Assembly: GCA_028278525.1 (NCBI GenBank)
Contig: JANQEE010000007.1
Span: 1 to 62,059 of the forward strand
Length of the DNA: 62,059 bases
Direction: 5' to 3'
Origin: Minwuiaceae bacterium
GTDB lineage: Bacteria; Pseudomonadota; Alphaproteobacteria; Minwuiales; Minwuiaceae
Shown here: one piece after another, positions 34,950 to 41,893 of the stretch
How positions within the stretch are numbered: position 1 is the stretch's first letter
How the letters are laid out: each line of letters opens with the position of its first letter
Position numbers and translations under genes: made by a program
Notes under the pieces: model-generated
Database searches by the model: none
Seen by the model: only the letters and a program-made list of their open reading frames with translations
Told to the model about the DNA's origin: nothing

Positions 34950-35342
34950 CTACTCCTCAAAGCGACCCGTGTCGTCACGATTGCGGTCGTATCGTCTCTT
35001 GAGTGGAAACGGCGGCAACCAGGACTCGCGACGGACGATCCAGCTTTCGTAGGTCGGCATCAGTTGGTCCGGGGCATCCAGGGATCCCAGGTGCACTTCG
35101 ATTTCGTCTCCGCTGCGCGCGAAAACGGAAGAGCCGCAGCGGGGACAGAAAAACCGCCCGCGGTAGTCGCGTGTTTCGCCTTCGATCGTCACCGCATCCT
35201 GAGGGAACACCGCGGCAGCGTAAAACAGGGCCCCATGATGCTTGCGGCAGTTGAGACAGTGACAAAGGCCGACCCGGTACGGGCGTCCCGACGCCACAAT
35301 TCGGACGTCGCCGCACAGGCAGCCGCCCGTAAAGCGGTCCAT
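34950..35342 (-). CDS. GFA-family zinc protein (CENP-V/glutathione-dependent formaldehyde-activating-like)
   Basis: A 130-residue GFA-fold protein. It carries the two expected zinc sites: Cys8 and Cys10 (CLCG), Cys27, Cys29 and Cys32 (CHCLNC), and Cys66-x2-Cys69 (CPRC). The name-giving activity (S-hydroxymethylglutathione formation) has been shown for few members, and most members have unknown roles, so the specific name should not be used. It is preceded on its own strand by a 260-base spacer holding a dispersed repeat. Confidence 0.85.
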   Translation of the reverse strand: MDRFTGGCLCGDVRIVASGRPYRVGLCHCLNCRKHHGALFYAAAVFPQDAVTIEGETRDYRGRFFCPRCGSSVFARSGDEIEVHLGSLDAPDQLMPTYESWIVRRESWLPPFPLKRRYDRNRDDTGRFEE

Positions 35343-35433
35343 GCTGCGTCTCCTCTAAAGCCAAACGGGCGAAGTGTTTACAACGGGCAACACTCTCATT
35401 GCAATTGTCCACGGCGCCCCACGACCCCCCGCT

Positions 35434-35518
35434 GTCATTGCGAGCGAAGCGAAGCAATCTCGGCGGGCCGCGCTCAGTCGTCCCGAGATCGCCACGGCGC
35501 TGCGCGCCTCGCGATGAC
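35434..35518. repeat. Dispersed inverted repeat (TCATTGCGAGCGAAGCGAAG type)
   Basis: The left half GTCATTGCGAGCGAAGCGAA and the right half ending CGCGATGAC fold back imperfectly across a central CTCGGCGGG…CGAGATCG. Copies of this wording are found in many unrelated proteobacterial genomes. It fills most of the spacer between the GFA and tyrC genes; nothing else is seen there. Confidence 0.75.
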
Positions 35519-35603
35519 GGTAGGATGGCTAAACCTGTCGAAGGATGACGGTCGTCAAAGGCGTGAGACGACTTCAACAGCCGGCTTGGCCAGCAAACGA
35601 AGG

Positions 35604-36536
35604 CTAGTCGTCGGATCCACCATGCGGCCGGCCGAAGTCTGGGGTCTCGACTTCCTGGCCCGCGTCGATGATCCGGCGGCGGATCGTCCGCGTCCGTGTG
35701 AACAGGTCGAACAGCGCGTCGCCGTCCGCCCAGCGGATCGACCGCTGCAGGGCCGACAGGTCCTCCGAGAACCGGCCGAGCATTTCCAGCACCGCCTCGC
35801 GGTTGTTCAGGAACACGTCGCGCCACATCGTCGGGTCGGACGCCGCCAGCCGGGTGAAATCCCGAAAACCGCCGGCCGAGTACTTGATCACCTCGGATTC
35901 CGTCACCGCCTCCAGGTCGTCCGCCGTACCGACGATGTTGTAGGCGATCAGGTGCGGCACGTGGCTGGTGATCGCCAGCACCAGATCATGGTGCTCCGCG
36001 TCCATGATTTCGACCCGGCTGCCCATGGCCTCCCAGAACTTGGCAAGGCGGGCCTGCGCGTCCGGGTCGCAGCCCGCAGGCGGCGTCAAGATGCACCAGC
36101 GTTGATCGAACAGCTCGGCGAAACCGGCGTCCGGTCCGGACTGCTCGGTGCCCGCGACCGGATGCGCCGGAATAAAGTGCACGCCGTCCGGAATATGCGG
36201 GCCGACGTCGCGCACCACCGTTTTCTTGACCGAGCCGACGTCGCTGACGATGGCGCCGGGCTCCAGGTGCGGGCCGATTTCCTGCGCCACCTTGCCGAAC
36301 GTGCCGACCGGCGTACAGAGAATGACCAGGTCGGCGCCGGCAACCGCCTCGGCGCTGGTCGCGACGGCGCGATCCACGACGCCGAGCTCCAGCGCCCTGG
36401 CCCGCGTCTCTTCGGTCCGGGCCGAGCAGACGATCTCGCCGACCAGGTTGTCGCGCCGCGCGGCCCAGGCGATCGACGAGCCGATCAGCCCGACGCCGAT
36501 CAGCGCCAGGCGTCGAAAGTGGGGTTCGTCTGACAT
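35604..36536 (-). CDS. tyrC: Prephenate/arogenate dehydrogenase
   Basis: Oxidative decarboxylation of prephenate (or arogenate) on the way to tyrosine. The 310-residue protein has the nucleotide fold LALIGVGLIGSSIAWAAR (about 10–27), the ILCTPVG strand (about 72–78), SDVGSVKKTVVRDV (about 97–110) and FIPAHPVAGTEQSG (about 116–129), where the histidine is the expected catalytic residue. No ACT or chorismate mutase fusion is present. It is the last gene of the chorismate mutase–hisC–tyrC run, five bases after hisC, so the pair is coupled. Substrate choice between prephenate and arogenate cannot be read off. Confidence 0.92.
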   Translation of the reverse strand: MSDEPHFRRLALIGVGLIGSSIAWAARRDNLVGEIVCSARTEETRARALELGVVDRAVATSAEAVAGADLVILCTPVGTFGKVAQEIGPHLEPGAIVSDVGSVKKTVVRDVGPHIPDGVHFIPAHPVAGTEQSGPDAGFAELFDQRWCILTPPAGCDPDAQARLAKFWEAMGSRVEIMDAEHHDLVLAITSHVPHLIAYNIVGTADDLEAVTESEVIKYSAGGFRDFTRLAASDPTMWRDVFLNNREAVLEMLGRFSEDLSALQRSIRWADGDALFDLFTRTRTIRRRIIDAGQEVETPDFGRPHGGSDD

Positions 36537-36541
36537 CTTTC

Positions 36542-37627
36542 TTAAGCCATGAACTCGGCCAGCGCCGCCACCACGGCGCGGTTCTCCGCCTCCGAGCCGA
36601 CGGTAATCCTCAGCGCCTCGGGCAGGCCGTAGCCCGCCATCCGCCGCGCGACGATATGGCGCTCGCGCAGCCAGGCGTCCGCCGCCGTGCTGTTACGGTC
36701 CCCGTCCGGGAACCGCGCCAGAATGAAGTTGCCGATGCTCGGTACCACCTCCAGGCCCAGCCCGGCGACCTGCTCGCTCAACCAGGGCAGCCAGATATCG
36801 TTGTGGGTCCGCGCCGCATCCATATGCGCCACGTCGTTCAACGCCGCCACCGCCGCCGCCTGCGCGGCGAGGTTTACGTTGAACGGCCCGCGTACGCGGT
36901 TGACGACCTCGATGATCCCGGTCGGCGCGTAGGCCCAGCCGACCCTCAATCCCGCCAATCCGTAGATCTTCGAGAACGTCCGCGTCATCACCGTATTGTC
37001 GCTGCCGTCGACCAGCTCGATACCCGGCGAGTAGTCGTTGCGGCTGACGAACTCCGCATAGGCCGCGTCGATCACCAGCAGCGCGTTCTCCGGCAGGCCG
37101 GCGCGCAGGCGCTCGACTTCCGTTTTCGCCAGGTAGGTGCCGGTCGGGTTGTTCGGGTTAGCCAGGAAGACGATCCGTGTCCGCTCGGTTACCCCCGCCA
37201 GCAGGTTGTCGACATCGGCGGTGAACCGCGTCTCCGCCGCGGTGACCGGCTTGGCACCCGCCGCCCGGGCGGCGATGCCGTACATCAGGAAGCCGTGGGC
37301 ATTGTACAGCACCTCGTCGCCCTCGCCGGCATAGGCCTGGGCCAGCAGCGTGATCAGCTCGTCGGAGCCGTTGCCGCAGACGATCCGGTCCGGGTCCAGG
37401 CCATGATGCTCGGCCAGCGCCCTTCTGAGCAGACCGACGCCGCCATCCGGATAGCGGTGCAGTTCGGCCCCGGCCGCGCGATAGGCCTCCACCGCGCGCG
37501 AGCTCGGCCCCAGAGCCGCCTCGTTGGCGGACAGGTTCATCACCGCATGGACATCGTTAATATCCGCGTTGCCGCCCTTGTAGGGCTCGATATCCAGTAT
37601 TCCGGGCCGTGGCTTTGGCGCGGCCAT
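36542..37627 (-). CDS. hisC: Histidinol-phosphate/aromatic aminotransferase
   Basis: A fold-type I PLP aminotransferase of 361 residues. PLP lysine is Lys220 in TRTFSKIYGLAGLRVG; also present are NLSANEAALGPS (about 31–42), CGNGSDELI (about 84–92), NPNNPTGTY (about 157–165) and IDAAYAEF (about 186–193). The family acts on histidinol phosphate, but copies that stand between chorismate mutase and prephenate dehydrogenase often transaminate aromatic keto acids. Here a role in tyrosine and phenylalanine synthesis, perhaps in addition to histidine, is inferred from context. Confidence 0.9.
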   Translation of the reverse strand: MAAPKPRPGILDIEPYKGGNADINDVHAVMNLSANEAALGPSSRAVEAYRAAGAELHRYPDGGVGLLRRALAEHHGLDPDRIVCGNGSDELITLLAQAYAGEGDEVLYNAHGFLMYGIAARAAGAKPVTAAETRFTADVDNLLAGVTERTRIVFLANPNNPTGTYLAKTEVERLRAGLPENALLVIDAAYAEFVSRNDYSPGIELVDGSDNTVMTRTFSKIYGLAGLRVGWAYAPTGIIEVVNRVRGPFNVNLAAQAAAVAALNDVAHMDAARTHNDIWLPWLSEQVAGLGLEVVPSIGNFILARFPDGDRNSTAADAWLRERHIVARRMAGYGLPEALRITVGSEAENRAVVAALAEFMA

Positions 37628-37714
37628 GGAACGCCTCCATTCGTTATTCGGTCACTGCCGGACGCACAAGCCTACCTGCGTGCGGGGCAGAGAGTCCTGT
37701 TTTTTGAAGGAGCT

Positions 37715-38590
37715 CTAGTCCAGCTGGCCGAGCGGCAAGGCATAGGCGCCAAGCGCCACGACGCGCTGGATCTCCTTTTCCGATGCCTGAGCCAGCGCCT
37801 CGATGCGCGGGTCTGTTTTACTCACATAGCCGGGGATTTCAACCAGGTGCAGCCGGTCGGCCCCATGCCCGGGGTCGAAGCTGGAGATGATCCGCCCATC
37901 GAAACCGGCCCCGGCGAGCAGGTCGCCGACCCGCGCCCGGCTGAGATCGGAGGCCTGAATGGCGATCAGCGAGATGTCGTCGCCGGATTCCTCCGGCGCG
38001 AACGGCGCCACCACCAGGGCGGCCAGGTCCTCGAACCGGCCGGTGGCGCTGGCGAAGAACGGCAGTCGGGCGATCACCTGCAGCCGCGCCTCGTCGCCGC
38101 CCATGATATGCGGCCACCAGGGGTTCGGCTCGTTCTCCTCCGGCAGGGTCAGCATGCCGACGGCGCCGTCGCCTTCCGCCACGTCGGTCAGCACCCGCTG
38201 CGCCGAGGTATGCATGCTCATCCGAGCGACGGAGCCGAAATGGTTGCGCGCCAGGTCCCAATAGCCGACGGACTTGGACGGCGCGTGCACCAGTACGCGC
38301 AGCGGCTCCTGCTGCTGCCCGGCCGCGCCGATCAATTCCCGCCAGACCCGGGCGACCACCGCCGCCGGCATGGAACCGTCATGTTCCGCCAGCCGGCGCC
38401 GTAGCATCTGCGCCTCGCGGCCCGGCCGCATGAACACCGCATTGCCGTCGTCGTTCGCCGCGTAGTTCTGGCTTGCCGCCACGATCCGTTGCATCAGTTC
38501 GGCGCGTTCGATCAGTGTCCGGTGCAGCCGGTCGTCGATCTCGTCAATCTCGCGACGCAGGGTATCCGGATCGTCGGAGGGTGGTGTCAT
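37715..38590 (-). CDS. Chorismate mutase with a degenerate prephenate-dehydratase/ACT-like part
   Basis: The 291-residue protein starts with an AroQ-type chorismate mutase domain (about 8–92, with LRREIDEIDDRLHRTLIERAEL and the RPGREAQMLRR segment), which rearranges chorismate to prephenate. The remaining 190 residues are laid out like the dehydratase and regulatory halves of P-proteins: VLVHAPSKSVGYWDLARNHFG (about 98–118) resembles the dehydratase start, and LHLVEIPGYVSKTDPR near 253–268 resembles an ACT strand. The dehydratase TRF catalytic motif is not seen; GRFEDLAALV is at the comparable place. The second half is probably regulatory or degenerate. First gene of the hisC–tyrC run. Confidence 0.8.
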   Translation of the reverse strand: MTPPSDDPDTLRREIDEIDDRLHRTLIERAELMQRIVAASQNYAANDDGNAVFMRPGREAQMLRRRLAEHDGSMPAAVVARVWRELIGAAGQQQEPLRVLVHAPSKSVGYWDLARNHFGSVARMSMHTSAQRVLTDVAEGDGAVGMLTLPEENEPNPWWPHIMGGDEARLQVIARLPFFASATGRFEDLAALVVAPFAPEESGDDISLIAIQASDLSRARVGDLLAGAGFDGRIISSFDPGHGADRLHLVEIPGYVSKTDPRIEALAQASEKEIQRVVALGAYALPLGQLD

Positions 38591-38632
38591 CAGCGGGCCT
38601 TGTTCGTTCGGATTCGTTGGCCGGGATCGCGG

Positions 38633-38692
38633 CTACCGTAGTAGTAGTCGCACGCCGAGAAAAAGCAATCGTAACATTGGCATGTCTATCAT
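38633..38692 (-). CDS. Possible Leu-rich leader peptide ahead of chorismate mutase
   Basis: A 19-residue reading frame, 7 Leu and 3 Arg, ending LRLLFLGVRLLLR-stop. The last run of leucines uses three consecutive CTA codons, rare in such a GC-rich genome, just before the stop. GGAGAGG stands about seven bases before the ATG, a good ribosome site. It ends 42 bases before the chorismate mutase start. A leu-type attenuation leader would look like this, but no strong terminator or antiterminator pair follows. It may also be chance. Confidence 0.35.
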   Translation of the reverse strand: MIDMPMLRLLFLGVRLLLR

Positions 38693-38718
38693 GCGTCCGT
38701 CCTCTCCACGCCCGGCTT

Positions 38719-39477
38719 TCATTCCGGTCGGCGCCGGCGGCTCATGCCCATGCCGGCCGCCCGTCCGGGCACCAGATCCGGCACCCGAAGCCGGCGTTTG
38801 CGCGCGCGTTCCGGCGTCGCCGCGTAGATCTGCTTGCCGGCTTCGACCATGACGACGCCCGAGAATGTCGGCCACCAGCGCCGCCCCACATTCTCCCACG
38901 TCGTCGCGGCGCGCAGGATGAAGCGGCGCCGGCTCGGCGGCAGGTACAGCGCGCCCAGCGCGGAATTCGGCAGATAGATGGTGTCGCGCAGCAACCGGTA
39001 GAGCTGCGGCGGCGTGTAGGGGTGGCCCTGCCCGAACGGCGACGCCTCGAACCGCGCCCACAACCCCCGTCGGTTCGGCACCACCACCAGCAGCTTGCCG
39101 CCGGGCGCCAGGACGCGCCAGATCTCCCGCAGCAACGGCCTGACATGCTCGGATGTTTCCAGGCTGTGCACCATCAGCAGCCGGTCGATCGACGCATCGG
39201 GAAGCGGCAGTTCGGTCTCGTCGCCCAGGCACACCAGACCGGGCTCGTCCCTCGGCCAATGCACCACGCCCTGCTGCGCCGGCATGATCGCGATCACCCG
39301 CTCCGCCTCTTCCCGAAACGGGCGCAGGTACGGCGTGGCGTAACCAAGCCCAAGCACGCGCAGGCCCTTCACGTCGGGCCATATTTCCCGCACCCGCCGC
39401 CGGATCAGGCGCTGGGCCGCCTGCCCCAGATGGCTGGCGTAAAACTCGGCAAGGTCGATGACATCGGGTCGCCACAT
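38719..39477 (-). CDS. SAM-dependent class I methyltransferase
   Basis: A 252-residue methyltransferase-fold protein. The motif I region is GLRVLGLGYATPYLRPF (about 36–52) with a changed acidic end, motif II falls in LVCLGDETELPLPDASIDRLLMVHSLE (about 81–107), and VLAPGGKLLVVVPNRRGLWAR follows. The C-terminal part (RRRFILRAATTWENVG) is basic. It resembles ubiquinone/menaquinone-type and small-molecule enzymes, with the substrate unknown. The ATG at 39477 (MWRPD) is chosen; an upstream extension lacks family sequence. It sits in front of the chorismate mutase–hisC–tyrC run on the same strand. Confidence 0.82.
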   Translation of the reverse strand: MWRPDVIDLAEFYASHLGQAAQRLIRRRVREIWPDVKGLRVLGLGYATPYLRPFREEAERVIAIMPAQQGVVHWPRDEPGLVCLGDETELPLPDASIDRLLMVHSLETSEHVRPLLREIWRVLAPGGKLLVVVPNRRGLWARFEASPFGQGHPYTPPQLYRLLRDTIYLPNSALGALYLPPSRRRFILRAATTWENVGRRWWPTFSGVVMVEAGKQIYAATPERARKRRLRVPDLVPGRAAGMGMSRRRRPE

Positions 39478-39641
39478 GGCGGCGCAGTCTATCACACCGA
39501 CAGTGATTGAAACCTGAATCGACGGCGGCCCGCGCCCCACCCGGTTGCGCGGTTCTGGCGTCTTACTCGAATCCTGCGCTAACCTGCCGATGAAGCCGCC
39601 GCTTAACGGCGGTCCGACTGACAATCACTGGGAGGATGCGA

Positions 39642-40727
39642 ATGAATATCTTGAAAGCGATTGGGATTGCCGGCGTCGTCGGCGCGGCGATGTCGCTCGG
39701 CGGCGGACAGGCTCATGCCAACTGTCCCGAGAACTGGAAGGATTGCGCCGGCCAACCCTGGGTCGACGGCGACAAGATGGAAACGCCGCTCGGCTCCGAA
39801 TGGTGGCCCAATCCGATGTGGGGCGAAGGCGACGAAGCCGGCTCGACCAACTGGTACACCAAGCCGGATGTCGTGATGCGCGCCCTGGCCCAGATCAAGC
39901 AGGGCAAATCGATGAAGATCGGCCATGTCTACGAGGCCGGCATGCCGCTGTTCGGGCAGCGCAACTTCAGCCTGCGCATTCCGGCAACGCCGACCGGCGG
40001 GCCGTTCGGCGCGACGCAGTTGATGTATAACGACGAGTTCCTGGCCACGGAAATCGGCCAGGTCGGCACCCAGTTCGACGGTCTCGGCCATATCGGGGTT
40101 GCGGTCGGCGCGGCGGACGACCGCACCCAGATGCGCTGGTATAACGGCTTCACCGCCGCCGAGATGCACGGCGCGTACGGCTTGCAGAAGCTCGGCACCG
40201 AGAAGCTGCACCCGATCATCGCCCGCGGCGTGCTGCTGGACATCGCCGGCGCCCGCGGCGTCGAATCGATGGAGGCCGGCCAGGTCATCACCATGGCCGA
40301 CGTCCAGAACGCGCTGAAGCGCCAGGGCATGGAAGGCTTCGAGTTCAAGGAAGGCGACGCCATCATCTGGCGCACCGGCTGGGAGAAGTACTGGATCGTC
40401 GACAACGCCACCTACAACAACGGCGCGCCAGGGATCGGTATGGAAGTGGCCCGCTGGATCGCCGAGGACGTGAAGGCCGGCGTAACCGGGTCCGACACCT
40501 GGCCGGGCGACGCCGTGCCGGGTCAGGGCACGCCGAACGAGGTGCCGGCGGGCTGCGTGTTCTGTATCCACACCTACCTGCAGACGCGGCACGGTATCGT
40601 CAATCAGGAGAACATGAAGCTCAAGGAACTGGCCGATGCGGGCATTTATACCTTCGCCTACATCTACACGCCGGTCCCGATCAAGGGCGCCACGGGCTCG
40701 ATCGGCTCGCCGATCGCCGTCTACTGA
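39642..40727 (+). CDS. Secreted cyclase-family (PF04199) protein
   Basis: A 361-residue member of the metal-dependent cyclase/kynurenine-formamidase superfamily. A Sec signal peptide covers about 1–26, with the cleavage motif AHA. The superfamily metal motif HxGTHxDxxxH reads QVGTQFDGLGH at 140–150: the first two His are Gln, while Asp146 and His150 remain. This Gln-containing form is common in a large subgroup, so it need not mean inactivity, but ligands must differ. GGAGG at 39631–39635 lies six bases before the ATG at 39642 and rules out the in-frame ATG six bases earlier. Substrate unknown. A CCGCCG/CGGCGG hairpin (39596–39612) lies upstream and a strong terminator follows. Confidence 0.85.
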   Translation: MNILKAIGIAGVVGAAMSLGGGQAHANCPENWKDCAGQPWVDGDKMETPLGSEWWPNPMWGEGDEAGSTNWYTKPDVVMRALAQIKQGKSMKIGHVYEAGMPLFGQRNFSLRIPATPTGGPFGATQLMYNDEFLATEIGQVGTQFDGLGHIGVAVGAADDRTQMRWYNGFTAAEMHGAYGLQKLGTEKLHPIIARGVLLDIAGARGVESMEAGQVITMADVQNALKRQGMEGFEFKEGDAIIWRTGWEKYWIVDNATYNNGAPGIGMEVARWIAEDVKAGVTGSDTWPGDAVPGQGTPNEVPAGCVFCIHTYLQTRHGIVNQENMKLKELADAGIYTFAYIYTPVPIKGATGSIGSPIAVY

Positions 40728-40747
40728 GCGTCTAAGGTAAATCTGCA

Positions 40748-40778
40748 GGGGCGCGTCAATGGCGCGCCCCTTCTTTTT
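40748..40778 (+). terminator. Rho-independent terminator of the cyclase gene
   Basis: GGGGCGCG (40748–40755) pairs with CGCGCCCC (40763–40770) around a 7-base loop, followed by TTCTTTTT. It ends the plus-strand cyclase transcript; a convergent operon ends just beyond. Confidence 0.9.
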
Positions 40779-40780
40779 GG

Positions 40781-41287
40781 TTAGTTGACCGAGACCGCCT
40801 TCGCCAGCCGATAGTTCAGGCCGGACGGATCGTCCTCAAGAATCTCGAACGTGCCTTCCAGGGTGACGGGTTCATGGGTATAGCGGATCGGCTCGTCGGA
40901 TTTCACCTCGACCATGCTGTTCGGCCCGCCCGGCAGGCAAAACGGGCAGCCCGGCGGCCAGGCGGTGAGCAGGAAGTACGAGTGTTCCTCCGCGCCCTGC
41001 AGCGGAAACATGAAGCCCTGCAGCTTCACCGTCTCACCGTTGAGCGCCGCAACCTCCTTGCGCAACGTTTTGGTGTAGATCGTCTGGAACGGCGCCGGCG
41101 CGCTGATCTTCACGTCGAAATCGGCCAGCGCGTCCCAGGAGACGATGCCGTCCGGCGTCGTCAGCGGTACGTTATGCTCCTCGGGATACGGTGCCGCCTT
41201 TTGGTCTGAAAGCGCCAGCGCCGATTGGCCGGCGAACAAAACGACGGCCGCAACCAGCCCGCCGATTGTCTTCGTCCAAGATGTCAT
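40781..41287 (-). CDS. Exported DUF3299 protein, paralog B
   Basis: A 168-residue exported protein with a Sec signal (hydrophobic core about 8–25, ALA cleavage) and a DUF3299 domain. The conserved WPPGCPFCLPGGP places Cys114 and Cys117 in a CxxC motif, and the segment LQGFMFPLQ (about 89–97) is also conserved. Members often lie beside ABC transporters of the MacB/FtsX type, including a Zur-controlled cluster known in Pseudomonas (PA4063–PA4066), to the best of my recollection. Last gene of the operon, 70 bases after its paralog. GGAGG stands seven bases before the ATG. It may bind a metal or a thiol partner; this is inference. Confidence 0.75.
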   Translation of the reverse strand: MTSWTKTIGGLVAAVVLFAGQSALALSDQKAAPYPEEHNVPLTTPDGIVSWDALADFDVKISAPAPFQTIYTKTLRKEVAALNGETVKLQGFMFPLQGAEEHSYFLLTAWPPGCPFCLPGGPNSMVEVKSDEPIRYTHEPVTLEGTFEILEDDPSGLNYRLAKAVSVN

Positions 41288-41357
41288 TGCATCGCCTCCG
41301 TCCCTGCTTGGGACGAAGTTTAGACAGCGCCGCGCCGTTCGGCAATGCGGCGGCGTA

Positions 41358-41885
41358 CTACTCGGTAACGGAGCGCGCGTCGGTCATGCGGTAGAACAGG
41401 CCGGTCTCGTCGTCCTGCAGCACCGCGAACCGGCCTTCCATCAGCACCGGATCGCCGCCGAACTCGACCGGATTATCGGGCGCCAGAACTTCCACCAGCA
41501 TGCTGGGTCCCGCCGGCAGGCAAAACGGGCAGGACGGCGGATAGGCGGTCAGCAGAAACCGCGATTGCTTCTCCGCCTGATCCAGCGGAAAGACGAAGCC
41601 GCGGATCTTCACCGTCGTCCCGTCCAATACCGAGACGGCCTCGGGAAAGTCCGGCACATAGCGCAGGTTCTCTTCCTCGCCGACCTCGTTTGCTTTGGTG
41701 CTGCCTAGCAGGTCCCACGAAACCCCGCCCTCCGGCGCTTCCGGAATCAGGTCCTGGAAGCTCAGCACGACCTCTTTGGAGATCGTCTTTTCCTCGGTCA
41801 GGGCCAGCGCCGGACCGGCGGCGACGAAGCCAAGGGCCAGGGCGGCGGCGATTGCGGTCGGTCGGACCGAAAACGAGCGACGCAT
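41358..41885 (-). CDS. Exported DUF3299 protein, paralog A
   Basis: A 175-residue exported protein, clearly the paralog of the next gene (shared WDLL/WDAL, KIRGFVFPL/KLQGFMFPL and PPSCPFCLPAGP). The signal peptide runs to about residue 28 with an ALA motif. The CxxC pair is Cys119/Cys122. The ATG at 41885 is preferred; a longer frame upstream overlaps the permease gene. It lies eight bases after the permease stop, so it belongs to the same transcript. Two DUF3299 copies in one operon suggest the domain works in pairs or as a relay; no function is proven. Confidence 0.75.
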   Translation of the reverse strand: MRRSFSVRPTAIAAALALGFVAAGPALALTEEKTISKEVVLSFQDLIPEAPEGGVSWDLLGSTKANEVGEEENLRYVPDFPEAVSVLDGTTVKIRGFVFPLDQAEKQSRFLLTAYPPSCPFCLPAGPSMLVEVLAPDNPVEFGGDPVLMEGRFAVLQDDETGLFYRMTDARSVTE

Positions 41886-41893
41886 CGGGCGGT

